A DNA stretch of 64,000 nt, taken from NCBI RefSeq assembly GCF_021155765.1, contig NC_060107.1:16850501-16914500 (forward strand). The letters are read 5' to 3'. The position numbers and the translations under genes were made by a program. Source of the DNA: Diprion similis. Its lineage: Eukaryota; Arthropoda; Insecta; Hymenoptera; Diprionidae. The notes beneath the pieces were generated by a model. That model did no database searches. It worked only from the letters and a program-made list of their open reading frames with translations, and was not told the origin of the DNA. Shown piece after piece: positions 1-14,148 of this stretch. The stretch's first letter is position 1. Every line of letters starts with the position of its first letter.

Positions 1-394
1 TATTGGAATGAAGTTTACTTCACCTTTTATAAGATGGCTTCTCCTGGAATCGTTGCATAGGTGTGCTGAGGGAACTTGTTTTAAATGAACACTGAATTTA
101 GATTTGGAATTGGTTTAAAATGGAATATATTTCGATTAAACACACAGAATAAGAATGAACAATTTTAATAATAGAAAATTGGATAATGAATCGGGCAGAG
201 ATTCGTCGTTGGAATGCAAGTGCTAGAGGATTTTACCGCGAGGATTTACTGAGTACTAGTAGTTACTGGAGATAAAAACCAAGAGAGCAAATGAACGCTC
301 GGTGTTCGTATTTATTCAGATCGGTAGCGGTAGGGGTGTGAAATCCTCTCCTCAAGCATTGCCCCACACAATGCATTTCTTCCCCTTGTTCTAA
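1..394. repeat. Dispersed repeat, copy 1
   Basis: This stretch matches 18547-18944 almost base for base, with scattered substitutions and small indels. Shared landmarks are the start (tattRgaatgaagtttact), the AATCGGGCAGAGATTCGTCG block, the GATCGGTAG block and the end (GCATTTCTTCCCCTT). After about position 394 the two copies diverge. The copy may extend beyond the left edge of the window. No coding capacity is visible. It is probably a non-coding part of a transposable element of unknown class. Confidence 0.8.
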
Positions 395-1823
395 AAGATA
401 ATTAATTCTGATACACTGTTATATTTCGTCTCCAAAAATAATGTAGATGTTTTGATTTTGATGTTTTAATAATAGTCTATTCATCATTATTTTCCTAGGT
501 TGCCTTTTGATTGCTTCGCCCTACAGAATCATCCCGTGAGTTAGTTTACCTTCGGTGGTTTTGTTATTATGTTACTGATACCATCTTCAGGTGGCTTCTG
601 TACGGTTCTGCAATAGAGGTATACGTCCTAATCCTCTTTGGTATACGTTACCTCCAAAGTTTAGGCGCGTTGCCTACAATACGGCGTTTCGGAAGGGATT
701 CTATAATTCATGTTGAATAAGTTGTATTTACGTTTTTGGAGGTATCACAGTCCTTAGCCTTTATAGTTTATTACAGGAATGCTATTGATTTTCATGCTTG
801 TATGTCTTTTGCATTATAGTCTTATCTATCTCCCGAGCTGTAGAGTGTAGCGTAGGTTGCCTATAATGTGGCTCTAAACTCCGTGTTTGCGACTAGGTAT
901 TGTATAGTATTTGGATATAATAGTATTAGTAAATTGTAATAATAAAATAATAATATCACAGTCACCTGTAATGTGAGGATCCTGTAATACGGTTTCTGGA
1001 CTCTTGATTAATGATAATTGTTGTTATACCTCATCTAGGGGCATTCGGATGGTTAGGCAGTTTCCTTGTATGACTTACTTACAGAGTTCTCACATTTAGA
1101 GTTTTGGTTAGTTGATACTAATGTTAGGGAATAGTCATAAGCAATAAAACATAATAAGCAATAAAACATACGGACGTTCCGGTCGGATGTTACCATTGTT
1201 ACATTCCGGTCGGATGTTACAACCCCCTGAGTATAGTGATGAAAGTGCGTGTATATGAAAACAAAACAATCGCGCTACTTGCGACAGACTGCTGAGGCTG
1301 GGTTCACATGGGCGCGGTATTCGAATGGTGGGAACAGGTGTTTTTCTAGAGGTGAATATGACCCTGATGTAGCATCTACCGCAAAAAAATAATTGATTTT
1401 GAAAAAATGATTTTCGATGATGACTCTGCCATTTCATTGAATTCGGCGAAGATGATGTTTTTAGAGATAAATATGACCCTCACGTGGCGTTTAATGCAAA
1501 AAGGCGATTTTTTTGAAATTCCAAGTTGCGCTGGTCCCCTTCACTTGTAATTGAAGTAAGTTATTGTTAAATATATTATTCAAATCTGTGTCAGAGAGAT
1601 TCTATGTGCAAGTTACATAATGTCTATAATTAGCCATGATTCAAACGTAAAATCACAGTTCGAAACCAAACGGCTATTATTTACAGGCACGCTTGAAAGA
1701 TCTCAAGTTTTTGCTTACCGAGTACCTGTATGTACAGTAATGTACACATCTCTCATATCTCTACATATCCTGATTTCTGTAGGCAAAGTTTGTTAGTTTT
1801 CCTTCCATTCACCGTACAGTCAG
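395..1823. other. Non-genic stretch with short local repeats
   Basis: No gene is recognised. A 17-base motif TTCCGGTCGGATGTTAC occurs twice near 1180-1220. A partly diverged direct repeat is visible at about 1344-1391 and 1458-1508: each copy has TAGAG, then AATATGACCCT, then a run of A. The words GGGTTCACAT and GCGGT near 1300 recur near 31460-31640, which suggests pieces of dispersed elements. The 69-codon reading frame at 511-720 shows no family resemblance. Confidence 0.5.
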
Positions 1824-2589
1824 GCTGCAGATGATGAGATTCCGATACCAGAATATCCATCGAAGCCCTAAGACATGCTACGTATTGCCGATACACCCTG
1901 CAAATAGGTTTTCGAGAAATGCATCATCGTCAAACAAAAAGAACCCACAGGTGCACGACTGCGAGAAAATTGAGCAGCACATCACCGAAGCGTTGCAACC
2001 TTGCAGCTCATGGGACAGGTGAGGCAGGTTGCTAAGATGCTGGAAGATGTTCTTAGTGGTCGAACCGCAGCTGCAACACCAAAAGGTGCCATAATCGCAA
2101 TATATTATGAAATGTGAATTTTCAGAGACTTAATCTTTCATGGTTCAATGATAATCATTCGATCCACAGCTTGGACTCCGCGTGATGATCTGCTTCGAGC
2201 CAATACGTCGTCTTGCACATCGGCACAGGTTCATGATCGTTTGGTAGGGTCCGCCAGTCAGGGTGCCCAAAAAACATCGCAGCCTCCAATGTCCGCAGGA
2301 TTATGTTAAAACGCCGTCAACATCGGGTCTCGACACTTCTTCCATTACTAAGCAGAGAGGGAAATTTTCTTTTCATCCAAAACTAACGTATAACAAGGGA
2401 TTGAGGACGACAGAGAACTTTGGTAATTCATTGCGTCAACGGTCAGAAAAATACGGACCTTTATCAGCGGAAAGAGAGAATATTTGGCAAACAGCGAGTA
2501 GGAATAGAAGTAAGCTTTTGACGGCAGCCAGTAAAGTGTTAGCCAAAGGAAAAGAGTGGATAGATCAGTTTAATGTTAACAAAGATTAG
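1824..2589 (+). pseudogene. Frame-broken coding remnant, family not recognised
   Basis: Several adjacent segments read like protein but lie in different frames. The first, from 1824, reads AADDEIPIPEYPSKP. The second, about 1860-2022, contains KKNPQVHDCEKIEQHITEAL. The third, about 2000-2082, reads QVRQVAKMLEDVLSGRTA. After a possible intron ending at either of two AG sites near 2125 or 2171, a segment begins AWTPRDDLLRANTSS. The last frame (to the stop at 2587-2589) contains LTYNKGLRTTENFGNSLRQR. A strong donor (CAG/GTGAGG) lies at about 2018, so some shifts could be splicing rather than decay. At least two shifts are not easily explained by splicing. It may be a pseudogene, the 3' end of a gene starting outside the window, or a gene with sequence indels. 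Confidence 0.35.
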
Positions 2590-5439
2590 AAGGACAGTAT
2601 ATTTTGCAGTTCGTCAGCGGGTACCGAGCAGTCTCTGTTACCCAATAGGCAAAAAAAGACTTGCGAGTCAGGTATCCAAAAATATCTGTATTATCAAGTT
2701 CAGATTAAGAAAGTAAACAAATCGGCAGAGAGGCTTGACGTGGCCTCTGAAATGTCCCAAATGAGACTTGAAATATGAAGCAATTCATTCCTCAAAATTG
2801 AAAATATGTATTGTATCGTCGTTTAATTTGAATGACCAAATTTAATTGTTATTTATAAATTTTGTTGAAGCATGTTATGATTTCATTTATTTTTGTGTAG
2901 CAATTATCATGTCAAATTGTTATTTGTTCAACTCAATTCTGTTGTTCTTGTACTTCTGTAAAATGGTGGTGGTAATATATACATTCTAAGTTTTTTAACT
3001 TACGATATCTACGTACCAAATACTCAAAAAAGACTATTTATCAATTTTACAATATTTATTGGGTTTGAAAATATTTCATTATCAAGGAAAGTTCTCTTTT
3101 AGCTAGATTATACCGATTGCATACCTTTTACATTTTATTTATTAATGAATATTATAAGTATTTCATTTTTGAAGTCCATATTAGCTATAATTTTCATTTT
3201 CATTCAAAATATGAACTTATTCAAACAATCAAAAACCGGCGAATATTTTCAATTGTTTAAATTGAATTGATAAGAGAATAATTTAACGCGATGTAGCAGT
3301 CTTACCTTTACCGACCGAGCGAACTCATCCGTTTTCTTCTCCTTCTAAACCAGGAGCGTAGCATGGTAAATTTAGTGCCCGCGTCAATGATACGCAACTA
3401 ATTATAATTTTCTATGACATTTTGAAGAGCGTATGTTGCCTTCATTAAAGTATATTATATTATGTACGATAATTACGTATATAATTATTATTGTGTATCA
3501 TATACAATATGTTATGTATATTTCAATATAATATATAATATATAATATATAATAACATATTGTATTATATTTACACTAAAAAATTCATGACAATTGTAAC
3601 AAAAAAGGATGATTTTTGTTCGAAAAAAACTTGCTTTATGAATTTCTTGATAGCATCGAATTTTTGGGATTTTGGGTTCGAAGAAACAAAAAAAATGATA
3701 GTTTTATTCATGCAATGGCACTTTGACCATGCATAGTTTACTAAACTGTATTATCAACTTAGTACCTTTACTTATCTCGAAACTAACAAGTGGTATGTAA
3801 GAACCTGATTCCAAAGAGAATATAAACAATAAGGTAACCCATACAATTTTTAATATTACTTACTTGTGAAAATTGACGCTCGAACCATTTGGTTCGTCAC
3901 TTTCTATTTTGCAAATTCAGTATTTTAGAATTCGGTTGCGTTTATATCATTTTAACACTGCACACTTCGAACTACTCAAGCGCATGTCAAGCACTACGTG
4001 GGCACTGCAGTCTGCACCCTTACCGCATCGCTTGGTGCAGCTCTGACGCAGAGTCACGTGACTGTTTTGAATCGACCAATCACATGTTGTGAGAGAGAGA
4101 AAGGAACTCATGCTACAATATCTATGCTTTGCACACTTGTCGCTTATGGGACAGCCTTAGAGCATAGTGCTCTAAGGGGACAGCATAGGACTGGCTCCCT
4201 CCATGTACTACATGCTCTAAGCTGATTCCCTTTCCGTTTTTCGCCTCGCTGGTCTCACTTACCGCGCCGATAATGCCTCTTTGGGCTCCGTCCATAAGTC
4301 CGTGACCGACCGGGTTTACCGCCATACTATATACAAAAATTGATTAAAGCAACCGTCGATAATCATCGTCAAAAGCCTGCTAGCATGGAAAAGCAGCTCG
4401 CTAATCAGCTGATTGCTCTTGAACCAACACCTGAAGTCAAAGTAAAGCGCAAGTGCCACCAGTGCCACCGAAGTGGAACAAGCTCTGAGTAACGTTTTGC
4501 GAGAATAACGATAATCATCGTCACTTTATCAATTTCTTAGGTAGATCACAGAGATATAAAACAATTTAACCACACTTAAATTGTCACTTGTCAAACCTGA
4601 AGTGGGCACAAGATAATCATTCATCCGGACCAATTACCGTCTAACCGCATTCATAATAATTAGGTATGCGTCTAAAAAGTTAAGTTTCCATTTCATGAGT
4701 GTTCAAAGTTGCACATTGATCATTGTGATGTTTATGCGTCTGCATCTGTTATTTTGCTCTCCCGCTTTCCTCTAATAATATTAAAAAAGGTGATATATTT
4801 CCAGACCATATATAAGCTTTAGAATAATGTTGTCCTCATTTAATTCAGTACCAAATATTATTGGACCATGTTTTCCCCCCTCAACCTTCGCGTATCTTCT
4901 AGCGTTGACAGGATCGTGTATTATACAATTGACATACTAAAATAGGTACACACATGCATAACTGTACGTGTGTGACCTTGAATTCATTTCCACTGGCAAT
5001 AAATATACTTCTTTGATCACAACCTGACACAATATACACACAGTTTATCAGAGCTCATAACCCATAAGCTTTTCTAATTCCTCTCCTCAATATTACAAAC
5101 ATTTAGATTTCACACTCTGAATCATCATAAGATTGAAGCTCACTGTGCTATTTATAATCAAAATATTTATACTGCCACAATGATGGACACAATTTTTTTT
5201 CTATTTATAATAATAATGATAATAATTTGACGAATAGCTTGAATACTTGGATAAATCTAGAAAAGGAAATCTTAAAAAAAAAAACTTTCAATTTTTCCAT
5301 TTTTAGAAAAGAATTGCACAAATATTTTTATGATATATATTTATTTTGTTTCAATCTCTTAGGCCTGCGGTAATTAGTTGGTTAATCTGCGGTGAACAAG
5401 ATTCGAAGGTGCTTGAGAAGATTTTTTTAGGACGATGCG
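2590..5439. other. Intergenic, AT-rich
   Basis: No convincing gene. Positions 3460-3570 are a run of ATAT-type sequence with self-complementary stretches. A GC-richer patch at 3290-3400 contains, on the minus strand, a donor-like AAAG/GTAAGACTG and could be an untranslated exon. A short minus-strand frame starts at 4325 (MAVNPVGHGLMDGAQRGIIG) and meets GTAAGTGAG, so it could be a small first coding exon; no partner exon was found. A 35-codon plus frame at 4384-4491 ends CHQCHRSGTSSE and is unassigned. The region from about 5100 is the likely promoter and leader of the gene starting at 5440. Confidence 0.4.
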
Positions 5440-8400
5440 ATGGAGGGAAATTGTACAGATCCTTACGAACAGCAACTTTTAGCCGTATTTGAGAGTTGTC
5501 AAACGAAGGGGCAGATAGGTCTGGACGAAAATGGGCTGCGATCGTTATGTGAGAAATTACAACTCGAGGAGCAAGGAAAGGAGTTGATATCGTGTCTCCT
5601 GGAGCAAACCGACACTGATAAGTCTGTGTCCTTTTACGAATTCCGTGATGGTCTTCTTGCTTTATTGGGAAACGCTCAAGATAGAATCTCCAGTTATTCG
5701 GATCGAGAATTTCCCAACAGTGACTCGTTGCAAAGTTTAAATTCTGCCAAGTTAGCCAACAAGAGGTACGGACGGAAGACCAAACCAAAAGAACAAAACG
5801 CGGATATGATGGACTTTCAACACCAAAATTTAGGTAGGGATACAAAAATTTTATTTAAACTGCAATCGTGGAATATAAAACTTTTGTTTCAGATGGCGCA
5901 AAAAATGAAATATGGAGAGGCGTAGATGGTCTTCTCAATCAGGATATTAAAATAGAGGAACAGAGGCTGAGAGAAATATGGGCAAAAATTAACTTGGGTT
6001 TGGATCGGCAAGAGCTGCCCATTGTATCGCAATACGTCAGCATTCCTTTACTTCCTAAACAGGTATAATAACTGAAACTATTCTGAATGAAGCTGAAGAG
6101 TACGATTTAAATTTATGAACCTAAGTTTGCAGCAGGTTGTTTCACCAAACATCGATACTTTTCATTAATTTTATTATGCGATGGTCATACAATGAGTATG
6201 TATCTAATTATTATATTCGTTACTGAGAAAATCTTCTTGGAAATAAAAAAATAATTTGCACTGATATTGATTATAATTAACAATCGGCAATGTTGAATAG
6301 ACTACTGGAAAAAAATTCATATTAGTAAAGTTGTAAGATATAGTATTCTAAATATAACGAGTCAGTTTAGAGTCGAATTGATGGAATCTACTAAATTTTG
6401 TACAGTTTGGAAATGATGCAAAATCAACCATCGATTTGCAAGGTCTTCTTTATAATTCCAGTATTTTCAATTTTTTGCATTCTTAAAGAAAACTTCGTAG
6501 TTTATGGATATGTAATTTTCGCAATACTCGATGCGCAACGGTCTTGTGATAAAATGAATAAAACGCATTCATATTTGTCCAACCATCTACCTTAACCTTT
6601 GGCAACATTTTTTCAGACGTTGGAGCAGATTTTTGAAAAACTCGATATGGATCATGACGGACAAATTACTCTCGAAGAGTTTTTGCTGATATTCAGAAAC
6701 CCCAAAATGCTGCACGAGCAACTCAGCTCCGCGTGGAATGCTGGCCTTCGAAATGATATCATGAAACAAGACTCTGAGAGAGAAAGTATTCAAATCCGTG
6801 GCCCTCACCACACTGGGTAATGGTCGAAACCAATATGGAAGATTTTTAGGACTATAGAAAAGCGAATTAAATTAATTTGGGTATAATCCTTCCGTAAACA
6901 ATGACTGAGAATCGAAATTCAATTGAAAATGTTATTTGTTCCAATCTTTCGATTTTTTCACTACAGAAAAAAGTTGTTTCACAAAGTTTTGGTAACGTAG
7001 TTTAGATTTATTTATTATTTTTAGTGTTTAATAATAAAATATACCAAACAATAATAGCATACCTAAGAAATAAATTTGGTTAATGATTTCAACAAAATGT
7101 TCAGCTACGCCCGAAGCAGCACAGTTGTGGATATGTGGGAAGTTGCTGGCGTTCCTGATGCAGCCACATTTTTGTCAGAACTTGGATTCACCAGTCCAGA
7201 CATCAGCCTCACAGAGCTGACAAATGTGCTCTGCGAAGAGCTGAAAAGCCTCCGTGATGAGTCCGATAACAGAGTGATGGGAACTCACATTAGTTTGCTG
7301 AAAGGAACACTTGTATTGTATCAGGAAGAGGTCAGAAGTCTCAAGTAAGTCTGTTAATTTTGTCGAATGTTATAATTACTAATTTTTCAAAAGTTCAGTC
7401 GTCTTGAATCAGTATTATGTATGAAATTAATTTATTCTACTGCTTACGTGCAAGATTGATTTATAATAGCTAATTTCAGCACTTTAGTGGAGCATTTGAG
7501 CGGGGAAAGAGACAAGTTACGAGGAGATATAGCAGAAGCGAACCAAAGAGCAACTTTGCTGGCTCAAGAAGTAGATGAACATCATATCTGCTTGGAAAAG
7601 TCCAGTCAGAATCAAATTAAGCAGCTGGAATTGAAGAACGCGGAAATACTTAAGGACCTAACAGATCAGCTGACTTCTGAACACGAGTCTAATGCTGCTG
7701 CCTTGAAATTAATGGACCAAAGGCTGCAAATGCTTCAACAAGAAGACCAACGTATCAGAACTGAGTTAGCCAATGTCTTGTCTGAGAATCACACATTGGA
7801 GACTGAAAATCAAAATTTATCGGAGCACCTTTCCAAGCTCAAATCCTCAAATAATCAGCTGCAAATGCAGATACAAACACTGGCTGCTGAGCACGACGAG
7901 GTATGATTATTAATATATGTAACAATTGTTTGATGTCAATCGTTTGTGTTGCAATTCATGCTCCATTATCTTAAAAACCCAATTGCTAGGTCGAAAATGT
8001 TGAAGCGAAAGAAAATGAGGTTCTGGTTTCTCTATTAGACCGCATAAAAAAGCTTCAGTCTGACAACGCTGCGCTACGAGATCAAAATGACGAACTTACG
8101 TCTGAGCTAGAAGTGATGAAACATTCTGTGTCCGATATCCAAAGTTCCGGGTACGTGATGTTGAGTGTTTGAATCGTGTTCAGTTTAGAAAAAAAAACTA
8201 AAAAAATCTATCAATATTTTACAGAAATTCGGCTATAAGTAATTCAAAAGATTTGACTGATAGAGTGGCTGAGTTGGAGGAACTTTTACAATCGAAAACT
8301 GTGAGAAACGTGAGTAGTTTGAAGATTATCAGCAAATATATTTATTGTATGGATTCAAAACATCATCATTTAATTCATTACTTACAAATAAAATTTATAG

Positions 8401-11400
8401 AAGGACATTTCAATCGGAGCGAACAATTTGAACGCAATCGTTGAAACACAGGAACATCAGTTAGCGGAACTGCGAGGTGTGCTTGGAAAATTGAAAAAAG
8501 AACTGGTCAATGTTGTGACAGAAAAGAAAAATGATTGCACACTCGACAATTGTGTGCTGCAAAATAGAATTTTGGATGTGATTTGCAGAATAGATACGAA
8601 TGTATCTCCACATCCCCAAGAAACAGATTCTATTAAAAGTTTAGCAAATGAACTTGAGGCCGAAAGTACACAACAAACGACTGAATGTAGTAGAGATTTT
8701 GTCACTAATAAAGCCGAGAAGGGGAAAGTCAATAGGAAAGCAGTTGGCGGGGACGATATAGTTAAGAATATTGATAAGAACTTTAATAATTTAGATGTGA
8801 AAAGCGTGTCCAAGAACAAAATGACTGGCCTACGCGATTATCCACCACGCCGAGATGAAAATGGTTCCGATCAATCGAAAATTGAAAGAGAGAAGAACAA
8901 TGTTTTCTACAATGTAAGACAGTCATCTGAAAAAGCAGAAATTTCTAAAGATTGTAGAGATTTTGATAAAGTGACAGACATTTTGCAAGAGATGGAAGAG
9001 AAATATGTTAATGAGAAAAAGCAACTCAGTGAGCGCTGCACAGAATTAGAGAGAAGTTTGGATTTGTTAAGAACTGAGTATGAACAGTGCGAAGACTACT
9101 GGGCTGGGAAACTCGAAGAAGAAAGACAATTGTTCGAACAAGAGCAGCGAATTAGCGATGAAAAGTTGTCCGAGCTTATTGCTAAAATGGCTGAATACGA
9201 AGAGCAATTTGGCAACAGCGATAAAACCCACAATGACGGCCGCCTGTCGCCTATTGAAGAACGATTCAACCTTGAGCAGCAGGTGAGAAACAATTTCAAA
9301 GTCTACTAAGGATGAATAGTCACATCTTCTGAATCGAAATATTATAAAGAAAAACCGTTTAGAAAATCTCCAACAATGTTATTTGCGTTAATGATTGTGA
9401 ACACAAGTAAAGCAACATTTCTACTGTTTGATAGAAATGTATTTTGAGAAAAGTTAAATTACGGAATCTAATATATTAACAATTTGATGAAAGGTTTTGT
9501 AATCAGAATGTTTAAATTATTAAACTCGCAGGTATTTAATCGGACTCTAATGTCTCAGGTTTAATTTTTTCATTATAGAAATATCTAGATAGCCTGAAAT
9601 ATTGTTTACTAATGTTATCTCCAGTTTGGTTAAAAACAGACTTGTGTAAGTAGAGTGCAACAGATCTATGTTGAAACAAGTTGAAAACTTCTTGGCTGTT
9701 AATTCCTCTATGTAGTACCTGTCTTACCAAGAGAATATCATTATAGTTGTGAATAGATTTTAAGGTTTGCAGTTTCAAGGAAAAAGAAATTGCAGAGTAA
9801 TAGCTTTCCCCTAAAAACCTGAAAATTCTTAAGTGTCATGAAATATCATGCAATTTTACTAATGAACTGAAAATTTTATTTCTACTTTAATAAGTAACTC
9901 AGATTTCAGCAACATACGGAATATTAATACTCATTTCAATTGTTTTAAATTTTGAATCTCTTGTATAGATAGATCGATTTAAAGAAAATGTGACTTTTTT
10001 ATTCCCTGTATATGGAACATATTTTTATATTTATTGCGTGCATTGCTAGCATGATGTGAAAGTTGAAAAATCGAGATGTTAATGTCAAGTTGCTTGCTAT
10101 ACTCTAAATATTTGAAAAATTACATTTAAAAATTTTGTAATGTAGTTGTGGATTGTCAAAAAGGTCATGAAAAAATCCTTCAAGTCAATCTGATAATACG
10201 GACAATATGAAATCTCTTGCATGTTATTTAGAAAATTTTTGAGGATCTGGTCAGCAAGCGAAATGAGTGCAAAAACACTAGAATTGACGTTGTATGTATG
10301 TGTGACACTGCTGGAGATTTTGTAAATAGTTGTTTTCTCTTTTCCAAAGTCTGATTCAAAGCGTATGGCCAACTTATCCTTCAATGTTCCCCGAATGAAT
10401 TTCCACCGCTTGTAACATTGAGAATAATTTTGATTACAGTATACAAATTTGGAGGAAGAATTCAGCGAGTGGAAGTCTGAGATGCAAGAGGAGCTGACGA
10501 AAAAAGATCAAGAGATTCACGATTTGCGCGAAAAATTACAAAAGGGCAAAAGAATTCTGACTGCAGAAACTTCTGTGCAATGCTCAGAGGAATCAGTTTC
10601 ACATTCTAATCTGACAACTAGTTTGAGTGAAGTCATTCATGAGAAAAATTTATCATCCTCGAAAATCACTTCCTACGACACTGATTCCCGCATGCTGAAT
10701 GATTCGCTTCAGTTCAAGCATTCTACGGAATCTGAAAGTCCGAATGCTGAAGTGTGCACGTCTCGACCAGCAAGAATTTTACCCTGCCTGCACGGCTGTA
10801 GCTGTTATCAAATACAGCCCTACTCTGTTGCTGAAGAATTGTGTCGAGCTCACAAGGAGGAACTGAGACGATTGCATCAATTGAAAATCAATATCGAGAC
10901 CGAATGCAGTAATTTAATAAAACAGAAGGAAGCCTTGATGCAGGAAATACTGAAACTGCAAAGTCTTCGAGCCATTAGCTGTTCTTGTACAAAAACAATC
11001 GCCGGAGAACAGGCTTGCCGCATCGATCTCAATGTACTTCAAGCTCTAAACGCGCGATTGCAGTCCCAAGAACAAAAGTGTCATCATCTTCAAGTGTCCC
11101 TCAAACAACAGCAACAGTATACAGATCGAATTTTACATCGTAGGTTTCCATTAATCGTCTCTTTTACACTATATGATTTTGCTTATCTAACTAACGGATT
11201 CTAAATAGAAAATTTTATGTTAAACATCACTTCAAATCTGCATCTTCCATGATTTCAGAAACCTGGAAACAACATCGAAACGAAATTGCAGACTTACAAT
11301 TCCTATTGTGTGGTACCCAAGAAAAGTTACAACAACATTTACAAGCATATAAAGAACAGGTTTGCATACTTTTGAATCATTTGCAGTTGACTAGTTAGAA

Positions 11401-12375
11401 TTTTACCTGAGATAATGATTCATAGTTGAAGATGATTCAGCTGGACCAACTGTACTAAATTTAAGAAAAGAAAAAAAGCCACTTGAAAAATGTTCAACGT
11501 TGTTGTTTGCGTCAATTATGTTAACAACAATTGAAACAATATCTCTCAAAAATGAATTTGAGGAAATACGAATAACATGACTTAAGACATTAACAGTTTG
11601 AAAAGTGGTCTTCGGTCAAATTCTGATGTATTGCTGCTCATTTTTGCTAACGACCCAGATTTCCACAAACTGTCTAAAAACATCCAAGCAATCTCGCATT
11701 ATACTATAGATATAACGCACGAGGACAATCATTGAGAAATATCTGTTGTACCGTACTTACACAAATTCATTTTTTTCCTTTCTGAAGGTAACAGTTGGTA
11801 AATTTTCAATCAACAATTTTAAGGCCATTTATATGGTGAACGAAATAAGCCCAGAATCTTTAGAATAGATAAAAAACACCAGAGTTCAATTATTTTGAGC
11901 AACCTAAGCGATATGGAATCTGTTTTCGAATTGTTAATATCTTAGTTTGTGTTCTTTGCTTTGTTGAGAATCATTTCAGCCGCATAAGAGGGATGTCGTT
12001 TTATTCGTATTCACTGTCATTGGCGCAAACAACATTGCTAGGGGTTTTTAAACTATTTATTCTCTTTTTTTTACCTTTCGAGTTTAACAGTCCACCTGTT
12101 CGATTCTTTAATGAAATGAACTCATTTTCCTAGACATGATGCACGTGAACTTTTTCCCAGTTCTTTTAAACAAGTTTTGTGAAATTCGCAATGCACTTGA
12201 ATGACCAAATTTTTAATTAAATGAATTATTTCACCAGGCCGAGAGCTTAGCACGAGCTGACATGCTGGCTAAAGATTTGTATCTCGAAAATACATACCTG
12301 ATGGCGAGTGTGGAACGTCTGGAGCAGCACTGTCACGTGTTGACGCAGTATAGTACCGAATCGACATCGGTATGA
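5440..12375 (+). CDS. Bsg25D: Ninein/Bsg25D-like EF-hand and coiled-coil centrosomal protein
   Basis: Eleven coding exons join in frame: 5440-5833, 5893-6062, 6617-6816, 7105-7344, 7480-7900, 7990-8150, 8225-8309, 8401-9282, 10440-11139, 11259-11359, 12238-12375, giving about 1163 residues. The N-terminus carries EF-hand-like segments: residues about 12-75 (TDTDKSVSFYEF near 57-68) and a textbook calcium loop DMDHDGQITLEE at about 198-209. From about residue 330 the protein is long Glu/Lys/Gln-rich heptad sequence, that is, coiled coil, with a Cys-rich patch (CLHGCSCY) in exon 9. This order (EF hands, then long coiled coils) is that of insect Bsg25D, the ninein homologue, which acts at centrosomes in microtubule anchoring. 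The start follows a short leader and precedes the EF-hand region directly. The family call is by pattern; the C-terminus is short compared with vertebrate ninein. Introns 8 (9283-10439) and 10 (11360-12237) are the largest and hold old repeats. Confidence 0.85.
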
Positions 12376-13149
12376 CCCTCGAGTGGTGGTCTAATACATG
12401 TATTACCATAATTCAGCGATACGCAAGATGTTAGTATTGCGTAGTGTTCATCGATATTAGCAATAATTCTGTGAGAACGAATGATTAGTAACTCAGGAAT
12501 TAAATAGGTCGAAGAAATCAGTTACCCACTTCTCGATCAAATACCACTCGATATTTATTAACTCCAGCTTCTACTTACAGCAGGATAAAACATATTTCGT
12601 GGGTTTTTCATTTCATTGTATGTATGTACCAAAATATCAAAGGTAGATCTCTCAGGACCTTTTAGTATATTAATTGAAACCTCCAGTAGTCAAAGCGATT
12701 CTGCACGAAATTGTCATATTTAAATTTTATCATTCGATGATGTTAGTCAAAGTTATAACGCCTTAAATTCCCGACATTTTTTTGGGTTAATCTAGTTTGT
12801 TGAATTCTATTAAGAAAATCGTAATCGAAGATGAAAGATTAAATGTCGTAAGATTCTAGTGATATTTATTACGTATCGCATGTTGGGACACAGCATGTAA
12901 CCAACACAATACATTAGTAATCTTGATGTACGGAAACATTCACAATTATTTTTCTAAACAAGTGATATATCGTGTTTAACATATATTCATTATATTTTCA
13001 ATCATTCCGTGTCTAGTAATTAATATTGACTATTATTCAGATCATCGCTATTAAAAGACAAACCAAAGGTTTAGAAATCTTAATATAATGGATTCCCATT
13101 TGATTATTGCAACTAGTACCAATTATTTATAATATATAGTATTATAATC

Positions 13150-13152
<3 letters not shown>

Positions 13153-13196
<44 letters not shown>
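13153..13196. repeat. (TA)n microsatellite
   Basis: About 21 uninterrupted TA dinucleotides, flanked by TGTG on the left and ACACA on the right, so the tract as a whole is nearly self-complementary. Confidence 0.95.
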
Positions 13197-13201
<5 letters not shown>

Positions 13202-14106
13202 TTGATATAAACATTTGAATAAACAACAGTTTTCTTTTTTATATTGGAGAAACGATTCACTAGACAAAACTAGTTGCTAAAAGCTTCATAGACCCTCTAA
13301 AGACACGTATATAGAGTATCAACTGATTGTAGGATTTAAGATTATAAAAATATCCAGCACGTATTTATATATATACATACTTACGTATGCAGGGTCATTT
13401 AATCGTTACTGAACGAAGCAATGACTCTGTATGGACTGATGATTGAAGACGAAAAAAATGTAAACTGAAAACTATTAACCACTTTTAGTGGTTAATTCTT
13501 TGTTTTTTGAGAGAAATTAGAGTCAAAACTTTGAATACTATCCTGACTTTTTTCCTCCGATTTCAATGAATTGTGTAAAAAATATTGGCAGCGTTATTCC
13601 TTATGAAAGTTAGGTATCACCTGTTACTGTGAGTCAGAACTTTCTGTCTTCAGTATTTTCTATTCATAGCAAGTGTTGATTAGTATTTAAATTCTTACGT
13701 AATCGTCATTGTCTCAGTATTTCAATACTTATATCCTTGATATTTCATGCCTAGTTTGTTGTTAAATTAGAAAATACCGCATCTACTGAGATAACAAATG
13801 ATATAGTATATCCTTGTAAAAAACTAATTTCAAATCAGTTGAAAATTTTTCTGGATCTATTCGATATTTCTACATATTTCTGACTGACTTGGAAATCTCT
13901 TCCCCATAGAAACTTATTATTATACCTACAGGTGATATGAAAACAGAATGCGAGAGCTTTCACTTCTTAATGACATGCGCACGTAATCAAAGAACGCAAA
14001 TTGGAACATCAAATTTGCCGACTATGCATTATTTTTTTTTATAATCATTGAATATTTAAATACTGTAAATATGTATAAAAATGCGATTTAGTAGTGCAAC
14101 TTACTA

Positions 14107-14148
14107 TGATGATGATGATGATGATAATGATAATAATAATAATAATAT
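14107..14148. repeat. ATG/ATA trinucleotide microsatellite
   Basis: A run of ATG units grades into ATA units. It lies in non-coding DNA downstream of the ninein-like gene. Confidence 0.9.

Noticed and set aside
5351-5845. 164-codon minus-strand frame
   Set aside because: It is antisense to exon 1 of the ninein-like gene, whose EF-hand pattern and splice phases are convincing.
7021-7104. Start codon at 7097 as an alternative N-terminus of the ninein-like protein
   Set aside because: A good acceptor (GTTCAG/C) at 7104 joins in phase with the EF-hand exon before it.
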